DNA from: Notamacropus eugenii
Taxonomy: Eukaryota; Chordata; Mammalia; Diprotodontia; Macropodidae
DNA: 64,000 bases
NCBI RefSeq assembly: GCF_028372415.1
Contig: NC_092876.1
Span: 64,880,885-64,944,884 of the forward strand
Direction of reading: 5' to 3'
Shown one piece after another: positions 53,561-63,169 of this stretch; the stretch's first letter is position 1; every line of letters begins with the position of its first letter. A program made the translations under genes and the position numbers. The notes under the pieces were generated by a model. That model searched no databases. It had not been told where the DNA came from and saw only the letters and a program-made list of their open reading frames with translations.

Positions 53561-54109
53561 TTAATAAAATTATTTATTTATTTTTAATTTTCAAAATTCC
53601 CTTTATAAGATTTTGAGTTCTAAATTTTTTCCCCTTCCTTCCTTCTCCCTTCCCCAAGACTGCATGTAATCTGACATAGGTTATACATGTATAAACATAT
53701 TAAACATATTTCCACATTAGTTATGTTGTGAAAGAAGAAACAGGATAAAAGGTAAAAGACACACACATATAAAATGAAAATAGTCTGCTTTGATCTGCAT
53801 TCAGACTCCATAGTTCCTTCTCTGGATGTGTTTTCTGTCATGAGTCTTTTGGAATTGTCTTTCAACACTATTGCTGAAAAGGTAGCTGAGTCTTTCACAG
53901 TTAGTTGATCACCCTTAAAATATTGCTGTTACTATGTACAATGTGCTCCTGGTCCTATTTACTTCACTTTGCATCAGTTCACGTAAGTCTTCCCAGGTTT
54001 TTCTGAAAGCATCCTGCTCATCATTTCTTATAGCAAATAGTATTCCATCACAATCATATACCAATTTGTTCAGCCATTTCCCAGTTGATGAGCATCTCAA
54101 TTTCCAGGC

Positions 54110-54144
<35 letters not shown>

Positions 54145-55040
54145 TATATATGTATATATATGTATGTGTATATACACACACACATATAGTGTATGAACTG
54201 GTCCTTCTCCTTTTCTTTGGTTTCTTTGAGGTGCAGACCTAGTAGTGATATTGCTGGGTCAAAGAGTGTGCCCAGTTTTACAGCCCTTTGGGCACATTCC
54301 AAATTGTTCTCTAGAATGGTTGGACTAGTTCACAACTCCATCAACAATGCATTAGTATTCCAATTTTTCAACATCCCCTCCAGCATTTTTTATTTTCCTT
54401 TTCTGTCATGTTAATCAATCTGATAGATGTTAGATGGTATCTCAGAGTTATTTTAATCTGCATTTCTCTGATCAGTAATGATTTAGGGCATTTTTTTCAT
54501 GACTATTGATAGCTTTGATTTCTCCTGAAAACTGCTTGTTTATATCCTTTGACCATTTATCAACTGGGGAATGACTTTTATTTTTATAAATTTGGCTCAG
54601 TTCCCTAGATATTTGAGAAAGAGGCCTTTATCAAAGAAACTTGCTGTAAAAAATTACCCCCCCCCCCAGTTTTCTGTTTTCCTTTTAATTTTGGCTGCGT
54701 TCGCTTTATTTTTGCAGGTTTTTTAAATTACGTGTAATCAAAATTATCCATTTTATATCCAGTGATGCTCTCTCTCTCTTTTATTTGGTTATAAACTCTT
54801 CCTTTATCCACAGATCTGACGGATACATTGTTCAATGCTCCCCTAATTTGCTTATGATAGCACCCTAAATCATTCATCCATTTTTACCTTATCTTGGTAC
54901 ACAGTGTGAATTGTTGGTCTATGCTTAGTTTCTGCCAAACTGCTTTCCAATTTTCCCAGAGATTTTTGTCAGATGTTGAGTTCTTATCCCAAAAGCTTGG
55001 ATCTTTGGGTGTATCCAACACTAGATTATTGTCATTTATT
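53561..55040 (-). mobile_element. L1 3' end, copy 3 of 3 (longest)
   Basis: Another T-rich start, GAGTTCTAAATTTTTTCCCC, GTTATGTTGTGAAAGAAGAA, then upstream L1 text: GCTCATCATTTCTTATAGC, TTCAGCCATTTCCCAGTTGA, CTAGAATGGTTGGACTAG, CATTTATCAACTGGGGAATG, GTGAATTGTTGGTCTATGC. About 1.5 kb. Confidence 0.85.
54108..54186. repeat. (TA)n/(CA)n microsatellite inside L1
   Basis: TATATATATA runs interleaved with CACACA and GTATATATATG. Confidence 0.95.
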
Positions 55041-55044
55041 ACTT

Positions 55045-55530
55045 ATACATAGTAATTTTGGAAGGGAGAGAATACTAACAACTAGGGAAATCATGAAAAG
55101 TTTCCTGTAGGAGATGGCTTATGAGCTTAGCGTTAAAGAAAGATAAGGATTCTCCAAGTTGAGGGGAAGGTAAAATGTATTTCAGTCATGGAGGACAGTT
55201 TGGACAAAGGACCTGAACTTGCTCTATCACATTAATCTTTGATCAGTACCTCTTCTAGTAACTTCTTCTTTTTACTATCAGTCATGGATCTCTCCTCACC
55301 CTAAGAAAAGACAACTTGACCTTATTTCATTGTCAGACTTATGGAAAGTCTATAGTCTTTAGATGCAATTCCTTATTTCTTTTGATTTGGCTTCTCTCCC
55401 TGTCAATCTAGTAAAACAGCTTACAAATGACCTCATTAAATCAATGACCTTTTAAAATCTTGTGATCCTCTCAGGTCTGCCTTTGTTCACTCCCATAATT
55501 TCAATCACTGTGTATGTACAGGACTATCAG
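55045..55530. mobile_element. Facing L2 fragments
   Basis: 55045-55230 is reverse L2 (AGTTTCCTGTAGGAGATGG, GAGCTTAGCGTTAAAG). 55240-55470 is forward L2 reverse-transcriptase text (CTAGTAAAACAGCTTACAAA, CTTGTGATCCTCTCAGG), heavily decayed. Confidence 0.5.
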
Positions 55531-55539
55531 ATCTTATTT

Positions 55540-55725
55540 CATAGGATCATAAAGTTAGAGCTAGACCGCATCTTGAAGGCCTTGTAGTCCGAATACTTCA
55601 TTTTTCAAATAAAGAAAGGGAGGCTCAGAAAGGCTGAGATTGCCAAAAGGTCACATGGGTAGTAAGCAGCAACTCTGGGATTTGGATCTGGGTCTTTAAT
55701 GTTCATGTCACTTTGCTCTCTCCTT
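55540..55725 (-). mobile_element. MIR SINE
   Basis: GTTAGAGCTAGACCGCATC, AGGGAGGCTCAGAAAGGCTG, TCACATGGGTAGTAAGC. Confidence 0.65.
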
Positions 55726-55734
55726 TTTATAATA

Positions 55735-56045
55735 CTGCTTATAACCAAGAACTAACCCCGCACCTCCAGGTCTATATTCCCATGCACCTGTCAGTATCTT
55801 TACCTGGATGTCCCACTGGTCTCATCTTTTCACTCCTCCCTCCCCCTTACCCCACATCCAATCAGTCAGTTGCCAAATCCCATGGAATATACCTTAGCAA
55901 CATCTCTCATCTGTTCCCTCCTTCCTTTTCTCATTCATGTCCTCATTAAATCTTAGCCTCCTCACCCTGGTCTCTGTTTCCATTCTAACTTTCCTACCCG
56001 ACCCTCCCTAATCACCTTTCACACCACTTTCCAAATCACCTACGT
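55735..56045 (+). mobile_element. L2-type ORF2 region
   Basis: CCCACATCCAATCAGTCAGT, TTGCCAAATCCCATGG, TTAGCAACATCTCTCATC, matching the segment before the L2 C-terminal domain. Confidence 0.55.
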
Positions 56046-56326
56046 AGTGCATCAGTTTCAGTCTATCACTGTTTCCAGGAGCAGGCATGATTTTTCTTTT
56101 CTGTTTAACAGGGCTTATTTAATCAGTGCTGGGCGCGATCCCTCCAGCCAATCCTCATTTGCCCAGGCTCTCCTTGAAGTGACCAGCCTAGGCCATGGCA
56201 TGTGGGTGCTCCAGGATCTCCGTGGGCGTCCCCCCTCCCCTTCTCCGTCCGTCTCTCTCCACACTTCAGACAAGCTTGTCGGGCTCCAGCCAATAGCCTG
56301 GGGATGTCAATTTCACGCCCGCTTAG

Positions 56327-56341
56327 CGTCACGGAGCGTCA
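56327..56341 (+). promoter_or_regulatory. Tandem CRE half-sites
   Basis: CGTCACGGAGCGTCA: two CGTCA cores 10 bp apart, immediately upstream of the GC box. Confidence 0.6.
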
Positions 56342-56379
56342 CTGATCAGTGGCAGGCCGGTAGAGGCCCCGCCTCTGAG

Positions 56380-56515
56380 AGCGAAGCGCTGCAGCAGCCG
56401 CGGAGAGCCGAGCTGGGGCAGAAATTAACGAGGGGTCCTGTAGCCCTGGTCGGGGACGGCCGAAGTCCTTCCCCAGAAGCCGCTGCTGGATGGAAGGTGT
56501 TCAGAGGAAAAGCAG
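56380..56515 (+). other. NIPAL3: NIPAL3 non-coding exon 1 (predicted)
   Basis: The 3' edge is set by the donor GCAG|GTGGGC (GT at 56516-56517). A second donor, GGAA|GTGAGT (GT at 56573-56574), is an alternative. The 5' edge is inferred from the promoter elements. The ATG at 56490 opens a short frame that meets a stop in exon 2, so the exon is treated as 5' UTR. Confidence 0.6.
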
Positions 56516-56984
56516 GTGGGCTCAACGCACCGGAGGACGCAGCCTGGGGCTTGGTTGGGGCGCTTTGGGGAAGTGAGTGTTTGTGTTTATTTTCCCGAAG
56601 TAGATGGAAAGTTAATTCATTATCAGCCATCTCTGATGCCTTTCCCAGTTGGTCTGTGATTCCTGTTACCAGGCTCATTTTCCGACCAGAGTCGAGGTTA
56701 GAAAATGCTCTTTCCGAGTTGCATTTACCTGGTGGGGGGATGGGGGTATCTTGTTACCTGAGGTGGGTGATAGCTAGGCTGAAGCAAACCAGGAAGTGAA
56801 ATGAATTAACTTTGGTTAAAAAAATGACCTCAGGTAGGAATAGAAACTGTATTCATAGCTTTACCCCAGACTGTTCTAGCTGAGGGTTGTTTGTTTTTTT
56901 ATTTTTAAACTCTTGTGTTATGGGCCACACCCCAGAGCTTCCCGGATGGGTGAACCCCTTTCTGTGTGCTTGTGGAAATAACGC

Positions 56985-57110
56985 TGATCAGGAGCCGGAG
57001 AACCTAGGTTCAAATCATCCCTCTGATGCTTACCACCCGTGTGACCTTGGGCATGTCTCAGTTTACTCATCTGTCAAAAGGCCACTGTGCTTAGATCTAT
57101 GACCTCAGGC
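56985..57110 (+). mobile_element. MIR SINE
   Basis: GAGAACCTAGGTTCAAATC, GTGTGACCTTGGGCATGTC, CAGTTTACTCATCTGTC. Confidence 0.7.
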
Positions 57111-57299
57111 CTCCCAATTTTTTGCTTCGTTCCCACCTCCCATTCACCTGGCCTAGGCTCCCTTAATTCAACAGAGGAAGGGCTAAACCGAAGAGCATCT
57201 CTGTGCTTATGTGGCTATTTTAAGATGTTGTAATATATTTCCTTCAGTAATATTTCTCCCATAATTAGGCCCAAGGTCTAGAAAAGAGAATATATATCA

Positions 57300-57415
57300 C
57301 CTAATAATCTAAGACAGCTGAGACTGAGAGGGACTGCCTTAAAGTCACACAGCCAGTTATTAGGAGAGTTTGGACCAGAACCTAAGCCTCCTGCGTCCTG
57401 GTGTGGCACTCAGGA
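57300..57415 (-). mobile_element. MIR SINE fragment
   Basis: CCTTAAAGTCACACAGCCAG, GACCAGAACCTAAGCCTCC. Confidence 0.6.
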
Positions 57416-57621
57416 TGCCCCAGGGGCTACAGTACCTTCAATTATCTTAATAATGTCTGGTCTGTCTGGTTGAGTGGAAACTCTTCTGTGTGTTAGTAGG
57501 ATTTAGAGAATAAGATTTGTTATCTATATTGAGACCAGGAGAGGTATATCTTATATGTATCTAGTTATTTCAATGGTATTTCCTTAAAATGCTTGCATTT
57601 TAAGGCTTGCAAATCTGGTCT

Positions 57622-57835
57622 AGGATTAAATAGAAACCCCTCCACTTGGTATTTAAAGTTCTTCCAAACCTGGCTCCCTTTCCTGCTTTTCCACTTGTGA
57701 TTCCCTTCCACTGTCTGCTTCCTTGACTTTTTTGGGATTCGTTGTCCTCTCCACCCCTACCCCATTGCTTGTATCCCCAGCACTTAGCTTAATGTTTGGA
57801 ACACAGTAAAACCTTAAGAAATGTCTGTTGACTTT
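57622..57835 (+). mobile_element. L2 ORF2 end and 3' UTR
   Basis: TTCTTCCAAACCTGGCTCCC, GTATCCCCAGCACTTAGC, AACACAGTAAAACCTTAAG. Confidence 0.7.
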
Positions 57836-58050
57836 TTTTTTTTTGTATTATCTCTCTTGTGGCTTTTTCCTTTTGTTATGATTCTTCTTTCATAACATGA
57901 CTAATGTGGAAATATGTTTAATATGATTGTACATGTATAGCCTATATATCAGAATGCTTGCTCTCTTGGGGAGGGGGGCAGGAGAAAAATTTTGGAATGC
58001 AAAATCTTACAAAAATGAATGTTGAAAACTATACATATAATTGGATTGTT
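57836..58050 (+). mobile_element. L1 3' terminus
   Basis: ATGATTCTTCTTTCATAAC, ATGACTAATGTGGAAATATG, TGCTTGCTCTCTTGGGGAGG, AAATGAATGTTGAAAACTA. It follows directly on an L2 tail. Confidence 0.85.
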
Positions 58051-58209
58051 TCAGTTCTTTGCGCCCCCTCATTCCTGCACTTAGTAGGTACTTAATTGGC
58101 CCAATTATAGACAAAATAAATGCTTATAGATTGAATAATAATCCCTCAGTTTTAAATGTTAAGGTCTGCTTCCCCCATTTGAGGCTCACCTCTCCCCAGT
58201 GAGGACAGC

Positions 58210-58500
58210 ATTCTATACTGTAGCATCTCCATTTTACAAATGAGGAAATTAAAACTTAGAAGATAAAGTGTGCCCCTGTTCACACCACTGGCAAACATCA
58301 GAGGCAGCTTTTCCTGCCTCCTGTTCTGGCCACCTGCCTCCCCATAATAATACTATGGGAATCATCATCCCCATTTTACAGATGAGAAAACTGAGGCTCA
58401 AAGAGATCATTTGCCATACATTTGGTGTCAGAGGCTGGATTTGAACCAGGGCCTTCCTTGCCTCCAAGTTCCCAACTATTTCAATTATACTGTAGTCATT
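58210..58500 (-). mobile_element. Two MIR fragments
   Basis: 58210-58340: CCATTTTACAAATGAGGAAA. 58355-58497: CCCCATTTTACAGATGAG, GGCTGGATTTGAACCAGGG. Confidence 0.7.
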
Positions 58501-58510
58501 AAAGCAAGAC

Positions 58511-58524
58511 ACCCCCCCCCCCCA
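58511..58524. repeat. Poly(C) tract
   Basis: A run of about 14 C residues following ACA, before AATGG. Confidence 0.9.
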
Positions 58525-58619
58525 ATGGATCTGTAATGGTTCAGTAACCATCTGGAGGTGACTGTTAGCAATTTAACCACCTAAGGTGTTTGTTTGCCAA
58601 GAATCTGCCCTTAAGCCTC

Positions 58620-58785
58620 TTCCCTCACTCCGGGATCTTCTTTGGCAGTCTCTAACTCCCACAACTTGACTTAGCTCCTCCACATCCAGGATGCCAAAAC
58701 ACATCTGCTGACTACCTACAAGGCATCTCCACCTGGATGTTCTATAGGCACCCGAGACTCAAAATGTCCAAGATGTACAACGTAC
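58620..58785 (+). mobile_element. L2 ORF2 fragment
   Basis: One frame reads ISTWMFYRHPRLKMSK, the L2 block that follows the catalytic YADD motif (DISTWM..R.LKLN..K). Confidence 0.6.
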
Positions 58786-58786
58786 A

Positions 58787-59240
58787 GGCAGTAAGGTGGC
58801 ATGGTTGAAAAAGCCCTACCTGGACTTAGAGTCAGGAAGACCTGACTTTGCATCCTGCCTCAGACACTTAACTAGGTATGTGACCATGGGAAGGGAAGAC
58901 AATAGGCATTTCTATTGTGTGTCAGGTGTTGTGCTAAACACTTTTACAAATACTATCTCATTTTGATCCTCACAATAACACTATCAGATGAGTACTATTG
59001 TTATCTCCATTTTATAATTGAAGAAACTGAGGCAGATAGCAGTTAATTGACTTGCCCAGGGTCACACAGATAGTAAGTGTCTGGGGCTGGATTTGAACTC
59101 AGGTCTTCCTGACTTCAGGGCTGGTGCTGTATCCATTGTGCCACTACCTGCCCCTATGGATAAGTTATTTAACCTCTCATTCTCAGTTTCCTCATCTGTA
59201 AAATAGTAATAATAACAGTACCTGCCTAATTCTGTAAAAT
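58787..59240 (+). mobile_element. tRNA/MIR-type SINE split by THER1
   Basis: GTCAGGAAGACCTGACTTTG and GTATGTGACCATGGG (58787-58891) resume at 59156 as CAGTTTCCTCATCTGTAAAA and ACAGTACCTGCC. Confidence 0.65.
58892..59155 (-). mobile_element. THER1-type SINE, nested
   Basis: TGTGTCAGGTGTTGTGCTAA, TACTATCTCATTTTGATCC, CCCAGGGTCACACAGATAG, ending CCATTGTGCCACTACCTGCC. Confidence 0.8.
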
Positions 59241-59574
59241 TCCTTCCTCTGGGAAAGAGTTTAGAGATCCTGGAAGGAGAGACTTGGCATGAGTTTGGGA
59301 TTTTCAGCTGCTCCGTGGGTAAGGATGGAAATGGCCAACTGTGCAAGGTCAGTCAGCTAGGAACTCTGTCTGGCACTTTTAAGGATGCTCTAGCTTCCAC
59401 AGTGCCCCACCCAACTTACTAGGGGCAGTTTGTGCCAGCTGGAAGGGGTGGGCATCCTTTCTTTCACTGAGAGGAAGAGGTATAAACACAGGTGGCTCTC
59501 TCTGTAGTATAGAGGTTTTTGTTTTGTTTTGGAGAGGTAGGGATGTGAAGGATAATGGAAACCCTGATGGGCTC

Positions 59575-59780
59575 TTTAGGGAGACATGAGTGTGAATCTT
59601 TCAACTGGTACTGTGTCATGACAGACCAGTTATTTAACCTGTCACGAGCCTTATCTGTAATATGGGACTAATAGTTGTGGTGGGACTACCTACCCTTTAA
59701 GGTGGTTGTAAGGATGAAATCAGGAAAAATGCTTTATAAATCTCAAAGTAGTTTGCGATGATCATTATTAGTAGTAAAAT
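59575..59780 (+). mobile_element. MIR SINE
   Basis: TAGGGAGACATGAGTGTG, CCAGTTATTTAACCTGTC, GGTGGTTGTAAGGATGAAAT. Confidence 0.6.
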
Positions 59781-59904
59781 TGCAGATGTTATAGTTAGAG
59801 AACATTGGAGAAATATGACTTCCTTTGGATTTTGAAGGAGGGAAAGAAGCAGAGAGACAAGGGATGGCAGATCTTAAGCATCCGGGACATGAGTAGAAGG
59901 TTCA

Positions 59905-60230
59905 GTCATTCAACAAATATTTATTATGCAAGCAATCAACAAGCATTTTAAAAGTGCCTACTATGTGGTAGTGCTGGTGATAACAAAAACAAAATAGGAA
60001 GCAGTATTTCCTAGTTGTTCCCCCAGTCATTAATCCTTTCCCCTCTAAGACTAACTCCTACCTTTCCTGTGTATATCTCGTAAGAACCTTGTTATTTACA
60101 TGTTGTTTCCCATTAGAATGTGAAACCCTAGAATTCTGGGCTTGTTTTTCCCCTTCTTTATATCCCCAATGCATAAGACATAGTAAGCACTTTCTGCAGG
60201 TATTTATTAAATACTCACGAGGGCAGACTG
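59905..60230. mobile_element. Inverted pair of L2 3' ends
   Basis: 59905-59990 is reverse L2 tail (CATTCAACAAATATTTATT, AGTGCCTACTATGTGG). 60010-60225 is a forward L2 3' end (TCCCATTAGAATGTGAAACC, GACATAGTAAGCACTTTC). Confidence 0.65.
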
Positions 60231-60475
60231 GAAATTAGGGCACAGCAGAGTTGGGAAAACCGGTTGAGAAGATCTAATGATAGTCTTGGTATGTTATTTG
60301 AAATGCATGGTGGTCTTAGATATGAGAATTGGCTTTATTGTTCCCTTATTGGATGTATTTTTAATGCCCTTTATTGCTAAGACATCAGAAGAAGTTTAAA
60401 CCTTTACTCCTACTTATGATTACTGTTCTTGAAGGAAGAAATCAGCTCTTCTCTGAGAAGAGAAGAAACAGGGCT
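60231..60475. other. NIPAL3 intron 1, unassigned
   Basis: Nothing recognised. Confidence 0.3.
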
Positions 60476-60479
60476 ATTG

Positions 60480-60585
60480 ATCAGCAAAGGACAGTGTGGA
60501 GGTCTGTCACCTAACATAATGCCTTGAATATAATAGGTGACTAATAAATGTTGGGTGGGTGGGTCAATAAAAGAGTGAATGAATA
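60480..60585 (+). mobile_element. L2 tail next to the NIPAL3 acceptor
   Basis: ACATAATGCCTTGAATATAAT, AGGTGACTAATAAATGTTGG, GTGAATGAATAAG. It ends about 25 bp before the splice acceptor at 60611. Confidence 0.65.
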
Positions 60586-60611
60586 AGTGACTTGCAGTTT
60601 CTTTTGCCTAG

Positions 60612-60755
60612 TAATGAGAAGATGGAAGCTGGGAAGTGGTAAAAACTCAGAAGGAAAGATGGACTCCGGTGTCTGCCTTACCTAAAGTCTTCCACCTGAA
60701 AGTATCTTCAGTTACCAAGTGATAGCCAAGAAGAAACATATACATAGAAACCACC
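60612..60755 (+). other. NIPAL3: NIPAL3 exon 2, 5' UTR portion
   Basis: The acceptor is TTTCTTTTGCCTAG (AG at 60610-60611). Alternative acceptors ATCTTCAG (60708) and GACTTGCAG (60597) are weaker or less likely. The UTR holds a complete 23-codon upstream ORF. An in-frame TAG at 60723-60725 precedes the main ATG. Confidence 0.75.
60614..60685 (+). other. Upstream ORF in NIPAL3 5' UTR
   Basis: ATG at 60614, TAA at 60683-60685, 23 residues, in a weak start context. It is out of frame with the main coding sequence and ends 70 bp before it. It may lower NIPAL3 translation. Confidence 0.5.
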
Positions 60756-60845
60756 ATGGAAGGAGCCAACAGCCCTGATCTGCAGCTCCAGCAGCTTCCA
60801 CCGACAAGTATGGCTGTCCCGGACAATGCTTCTTTCTCTTACAAG
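60756..60845 (+). CDS. NIPAL3: NIPAL3 first coding exon (N-terminus)
   Basis: First 30 codons of NIPA-like domain containing 3, a polytopic membrane protein of the NIPA magnesium-transporter family. The start is in a near-ideal context (CCACCATGG) with an in-frame stop upstream. The peptide begins MEGANSPDLQ, then has LQLQQLPPTS and ends ASFSYK. I recall human NIPAL3 sharing LQQLPPTS and ASFSYK, followed there by ENLIGAL in the next exon, so the splice after the lysine codon fits. The donor is AAG|GCAAGG, a GC-type donor; without splicing the frame stops four codons later. A weak GT donor (ACAA|GTATGG at 60808) would remove the conserved ASFSYK. The transmembrane segments are encoded beyond the window. 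Confidence 0.87.
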
Positions 60846-60964
60846 GCAAGGGCTTTTTGATCCTTTGATTTTTCTTTTTTAATTCTTTTCCTGAAGAATT
60901 TAATATTTCTTTAGATGGCTTTCATTGGAAATTCTGTTGTATGTTTAATCACTTTTTCTAGGTT

Positions 60965-61305
60965 ATTCATATATTTAGAGAAAAAAGAAACCTCAGAGGT
61001 CCTCTAGTTCAACCCTCATTTTTAAAATGAGGAAATTGAGGCCCTGGGAGATTAAGTGACTTGCCCAAGGTTACATGAATTAGAAGCACCAATGGCAGGA
61101 TTTGAACCCAGGTCTTTTGACTTCAGAGACAGTGTTCCTTCTACTTTACCAAGGTAAGGCTTAGAGATTATCAAAGCCAGCAGCCTCGCTTTACAGGTGA
61201 GGAAACTGACACTCAGAAGTGTTTGCTCAAGATTATATAGTGAGCTAGTGAAAGAGCTGAGATTTCAGTCCAGATTTTTTGACCCCTCTGGTCCACTGTT
61301 GTACA
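60965..61305 (-). mobile_element. Two MIR-type fragments
   Basis: 60965-61152: TTAAGTGACTTGCCCAAGG, GGATTTGAACCCAGGTC. 61165-61305: TTTACAGGTGAGGAAACTGAC. Confidence 0.7.
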
Positions 61306-61597
61306 TCAGACATCTAAATGTGGTGAACTATATCTGTTTTCCAGCAAGGGAAACTGAGACCAAGAGATCAGAATGGTATAAACAATCATTGTTTTTGGAG
61401 AGATTATCAAATAGGACAAACCAACATGATTCTTATAGTCATTTAAGATAGTGTAGTGACCCTGTGTGTATTATGGGTATCATTTCTTGCCATCTAAAGG
61501 AGTGGAAGAGAAGGGGAGAATTTGGAACTGAACACAAAATAAATTTTAAAAAAGATAATTGGTTCAAGGTATTCCTACTTGGAGGGAAAATGGGGAA

Positions 61598-61685
61598 GGA
61601 AGGAAAGAAGGAAGGAGGGAAGGAAGGAAGGAAGGAAGAAAGGAAGGAAGGAAGGAAGGAAGGAAGGAAGGAAGGAAAGAAGAGA
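61598..61685. repeat. (GGAA)n microsatellite
   Basis: About 20 GGAA/GAAG tetranucleotides with a few AAAG and GGAG variants. GGAA repeats can bind ETS factors, but none is implied here. Confidence 0.95.
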
Positions 61686-61694
61686 AAAGATTTA

Positions 61695-61905
61695 TTTCCT
61701 AGAGCTCTAGATTGAAATCCTTCTTCTGAGTCATGTGACCCTTGGAAAGTCATTTAATGTCTCTGAGCCTCAGTTTTGTCACCTGCAAAATGGTGATACT
61801 ATTACCTACAGTGTTCACTTCACAAGGTTGTTCTGAGGATCAAATAGGATATAGTACATACTGTGCTTTGGAAACTTTCAAACAGACAATGGCGATTATT
61901 GTTAA
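61695..61905 (+). mobile_element. MIR SINE
   Basis: GTGACCCTTGGAAAGTC, CTCAGTTTTGTCACCTGC, AAGGTTGTTCTGAGGATC. Confidence 0.75.
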
Positions 61906-62044
61906 GGATTGACCTTTTCTCTCTGTCAGGGCAGAAGTAATAACAGGAGCTCACATTTTTATAATACATTACTGGTCACACAGATCTCTATAGAGTATTT
62001 TCAGGCATTATCTCCCTATTATCATGCAAGGAATCAGATTCAGT

Positions 62045-62155
62045 CAGTCGGTCTAAAAGCATTTATTAAACACCTACTGTGTGCCAAGCATGATGCTAAG
62101 CCCTGAGGTATAAAAAACAAAAATACAAGCCCTGCTCTCAAGCAGCTCATGATCT
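62045..62155 (-). mobile_element. L2 LINE 3' terminus
   Basis: AAAGCATTTATTAAACACC, TACTGTGTGCCAAGCATG, GCTCTCAAGCAGCTCATG. Confidence 0.8.
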
Positions 62156-62159
62156 AAGG

Positions 62160-62345
62160 GATTTTACTGAAGTGGTTTGCCATTTCCTTCTCTAGCTTAT
62201 TTTACAGATGAGGAAACTGAGGCCACCAGGGTTAAGTGATTCGCCCAGGGTCACATAACTAGGAAATGTCAGAGGCCAGATTTGAACTCAGGTCTTCCCT
62301 GACTTCAGGCCTAGCATTCTATCTACTTAGCCATATAGCTGCTCC
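62160..62345 (-). mobile_element. tRNA-type SINE, 5' truncated
   Basis: AGTGGTTTGCCATTTCCTTC, ACAGATGAGGAAACTGAGGC, GGTTAAGTGATTCGCCCAGG, ending ATATAGCTGCTCC. Confidence 0.85.
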
Positions 62346-62419
62346 TGCCCGGCATATGGTAGATAGTAGGTGCTTAAAACATGTTCATGAAGTTGAACGA
62401 AGCTAGATGATCCAAATCA

Positions 62420-62935
62420 CCAAACGTTTATTTATTACAAGGGCTGGGGATACAAAGATAAAATAGAAAAGAGTCTCCTACTCTCAGGAAACTTACCTTC
62501 TACTAGAGGTTGCAACATGAAAACAGATGTGTTTTATGCAGGACCATTTGAGGAGAGAAAAAACCCTAAGTAAGGGAATCCAGCAAGGTTTCACAGAAGA
62601 GAGAGCTCCTGAGCTAGGAGCCTTGAGGAAACCAGGGATTTGGAGAGCAGGAGTGAAGAAAGACTGCTTTCTAAGATTTGGGGGCTGGGGGAAGAAATGG
62701 TCTGTGCAAAAGCAAGCAAGACAGGATGGATGCCAGCCTCAGGAAATGGCAAATATTTGGCCAGAAAGTAGAAGGTGCCAAGGGGAGTGACAGGAAAGGA
62801 AACTGGAAAGGTAGCCAGAGCCAGACTGTGCGTGGGATCTCCAGTGCCAAGCTGAGGAGGCTGTATTTTGTCCTAGATGCAGTAAAGAGTGGCCACAGAT
62901 CCTCCAGAAGGTAGGAACGTGATCCACCTTATGCT
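62420..62935 (-). mobile_element. L2 LINE 3' region, diverged
   Basis: GTTTATTTATTACAAGGGC, TGGGGATACAAAGATAAAA, TTTCACAGAAGAGAGAGC, GGAGGCTGTATTTTGTCC, CAGTAAAGAGTGGCCAC, in reverse L2 order. Confidence 0.6.
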
Positions 62936-62987
62936 TGAGGAATATTTGGTAAACATTTGTGGGTGATGAATGAGAGAAGGGTCGTAG

Positions 62988-63130
62988 AGTCAGATTTAGA
63001 GCTAAAAGGGACCTTAGAGAATCTCTAGCCCAGCAGACCCCTCATTTTACAGACAGAGAAACTAAGGCCTAGGGATTTGTGCAAGGTCAGGAAAGGAATA
63101 GAGAGCAGAGCCAGAATTTGGGAGTGATGA
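62988..63130 (-). mobile_element. MIR-type SINE
   Basis: GAGCTAAAAGGGACCTTAG, CCCTCATTTTACAGACAG, GATTTGTGCAAGGTCAGG. Confidence 0.65.
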
Positions 63131-63169
63131 GAAGTCTCTAGTCCAGTTAGGTGCCTGTAAGAACAGTCC

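Larger units (their letters stand above)
56110..56600 (+). promoter_or_regulatory. NIPAL3: NIPAL3 CpG-island promoter
   Basis: GC- and CpG-rich block upstream of the NIPAL3 coding exon. CCAAT boxes lie at 56148-56152 and 56290-56294. A direct repeat of GCGTCAC places two CRE half-sites (CGTCA) at 56327-56331 and 56337-56341, one helical turn apart. A GC box (CCCCGCCTC) is at 56367-56375. There is no TATA box. Transcription probably starts at about 56380-56430. A 250-codon frame crosses the island, but it starts in L2 sequence and is only open because stops are rare in GC-rich DNA. Confidence 0.75.

Noticed and set aside
56047..56799. 250-codon plus-strand open frame across the NIPAL3 island
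   Set aside because: It starts in L2-derived sequence, runs through promoter elements and a splice donor, and has no domain. Stops are rare because the DNA is GC-rich.
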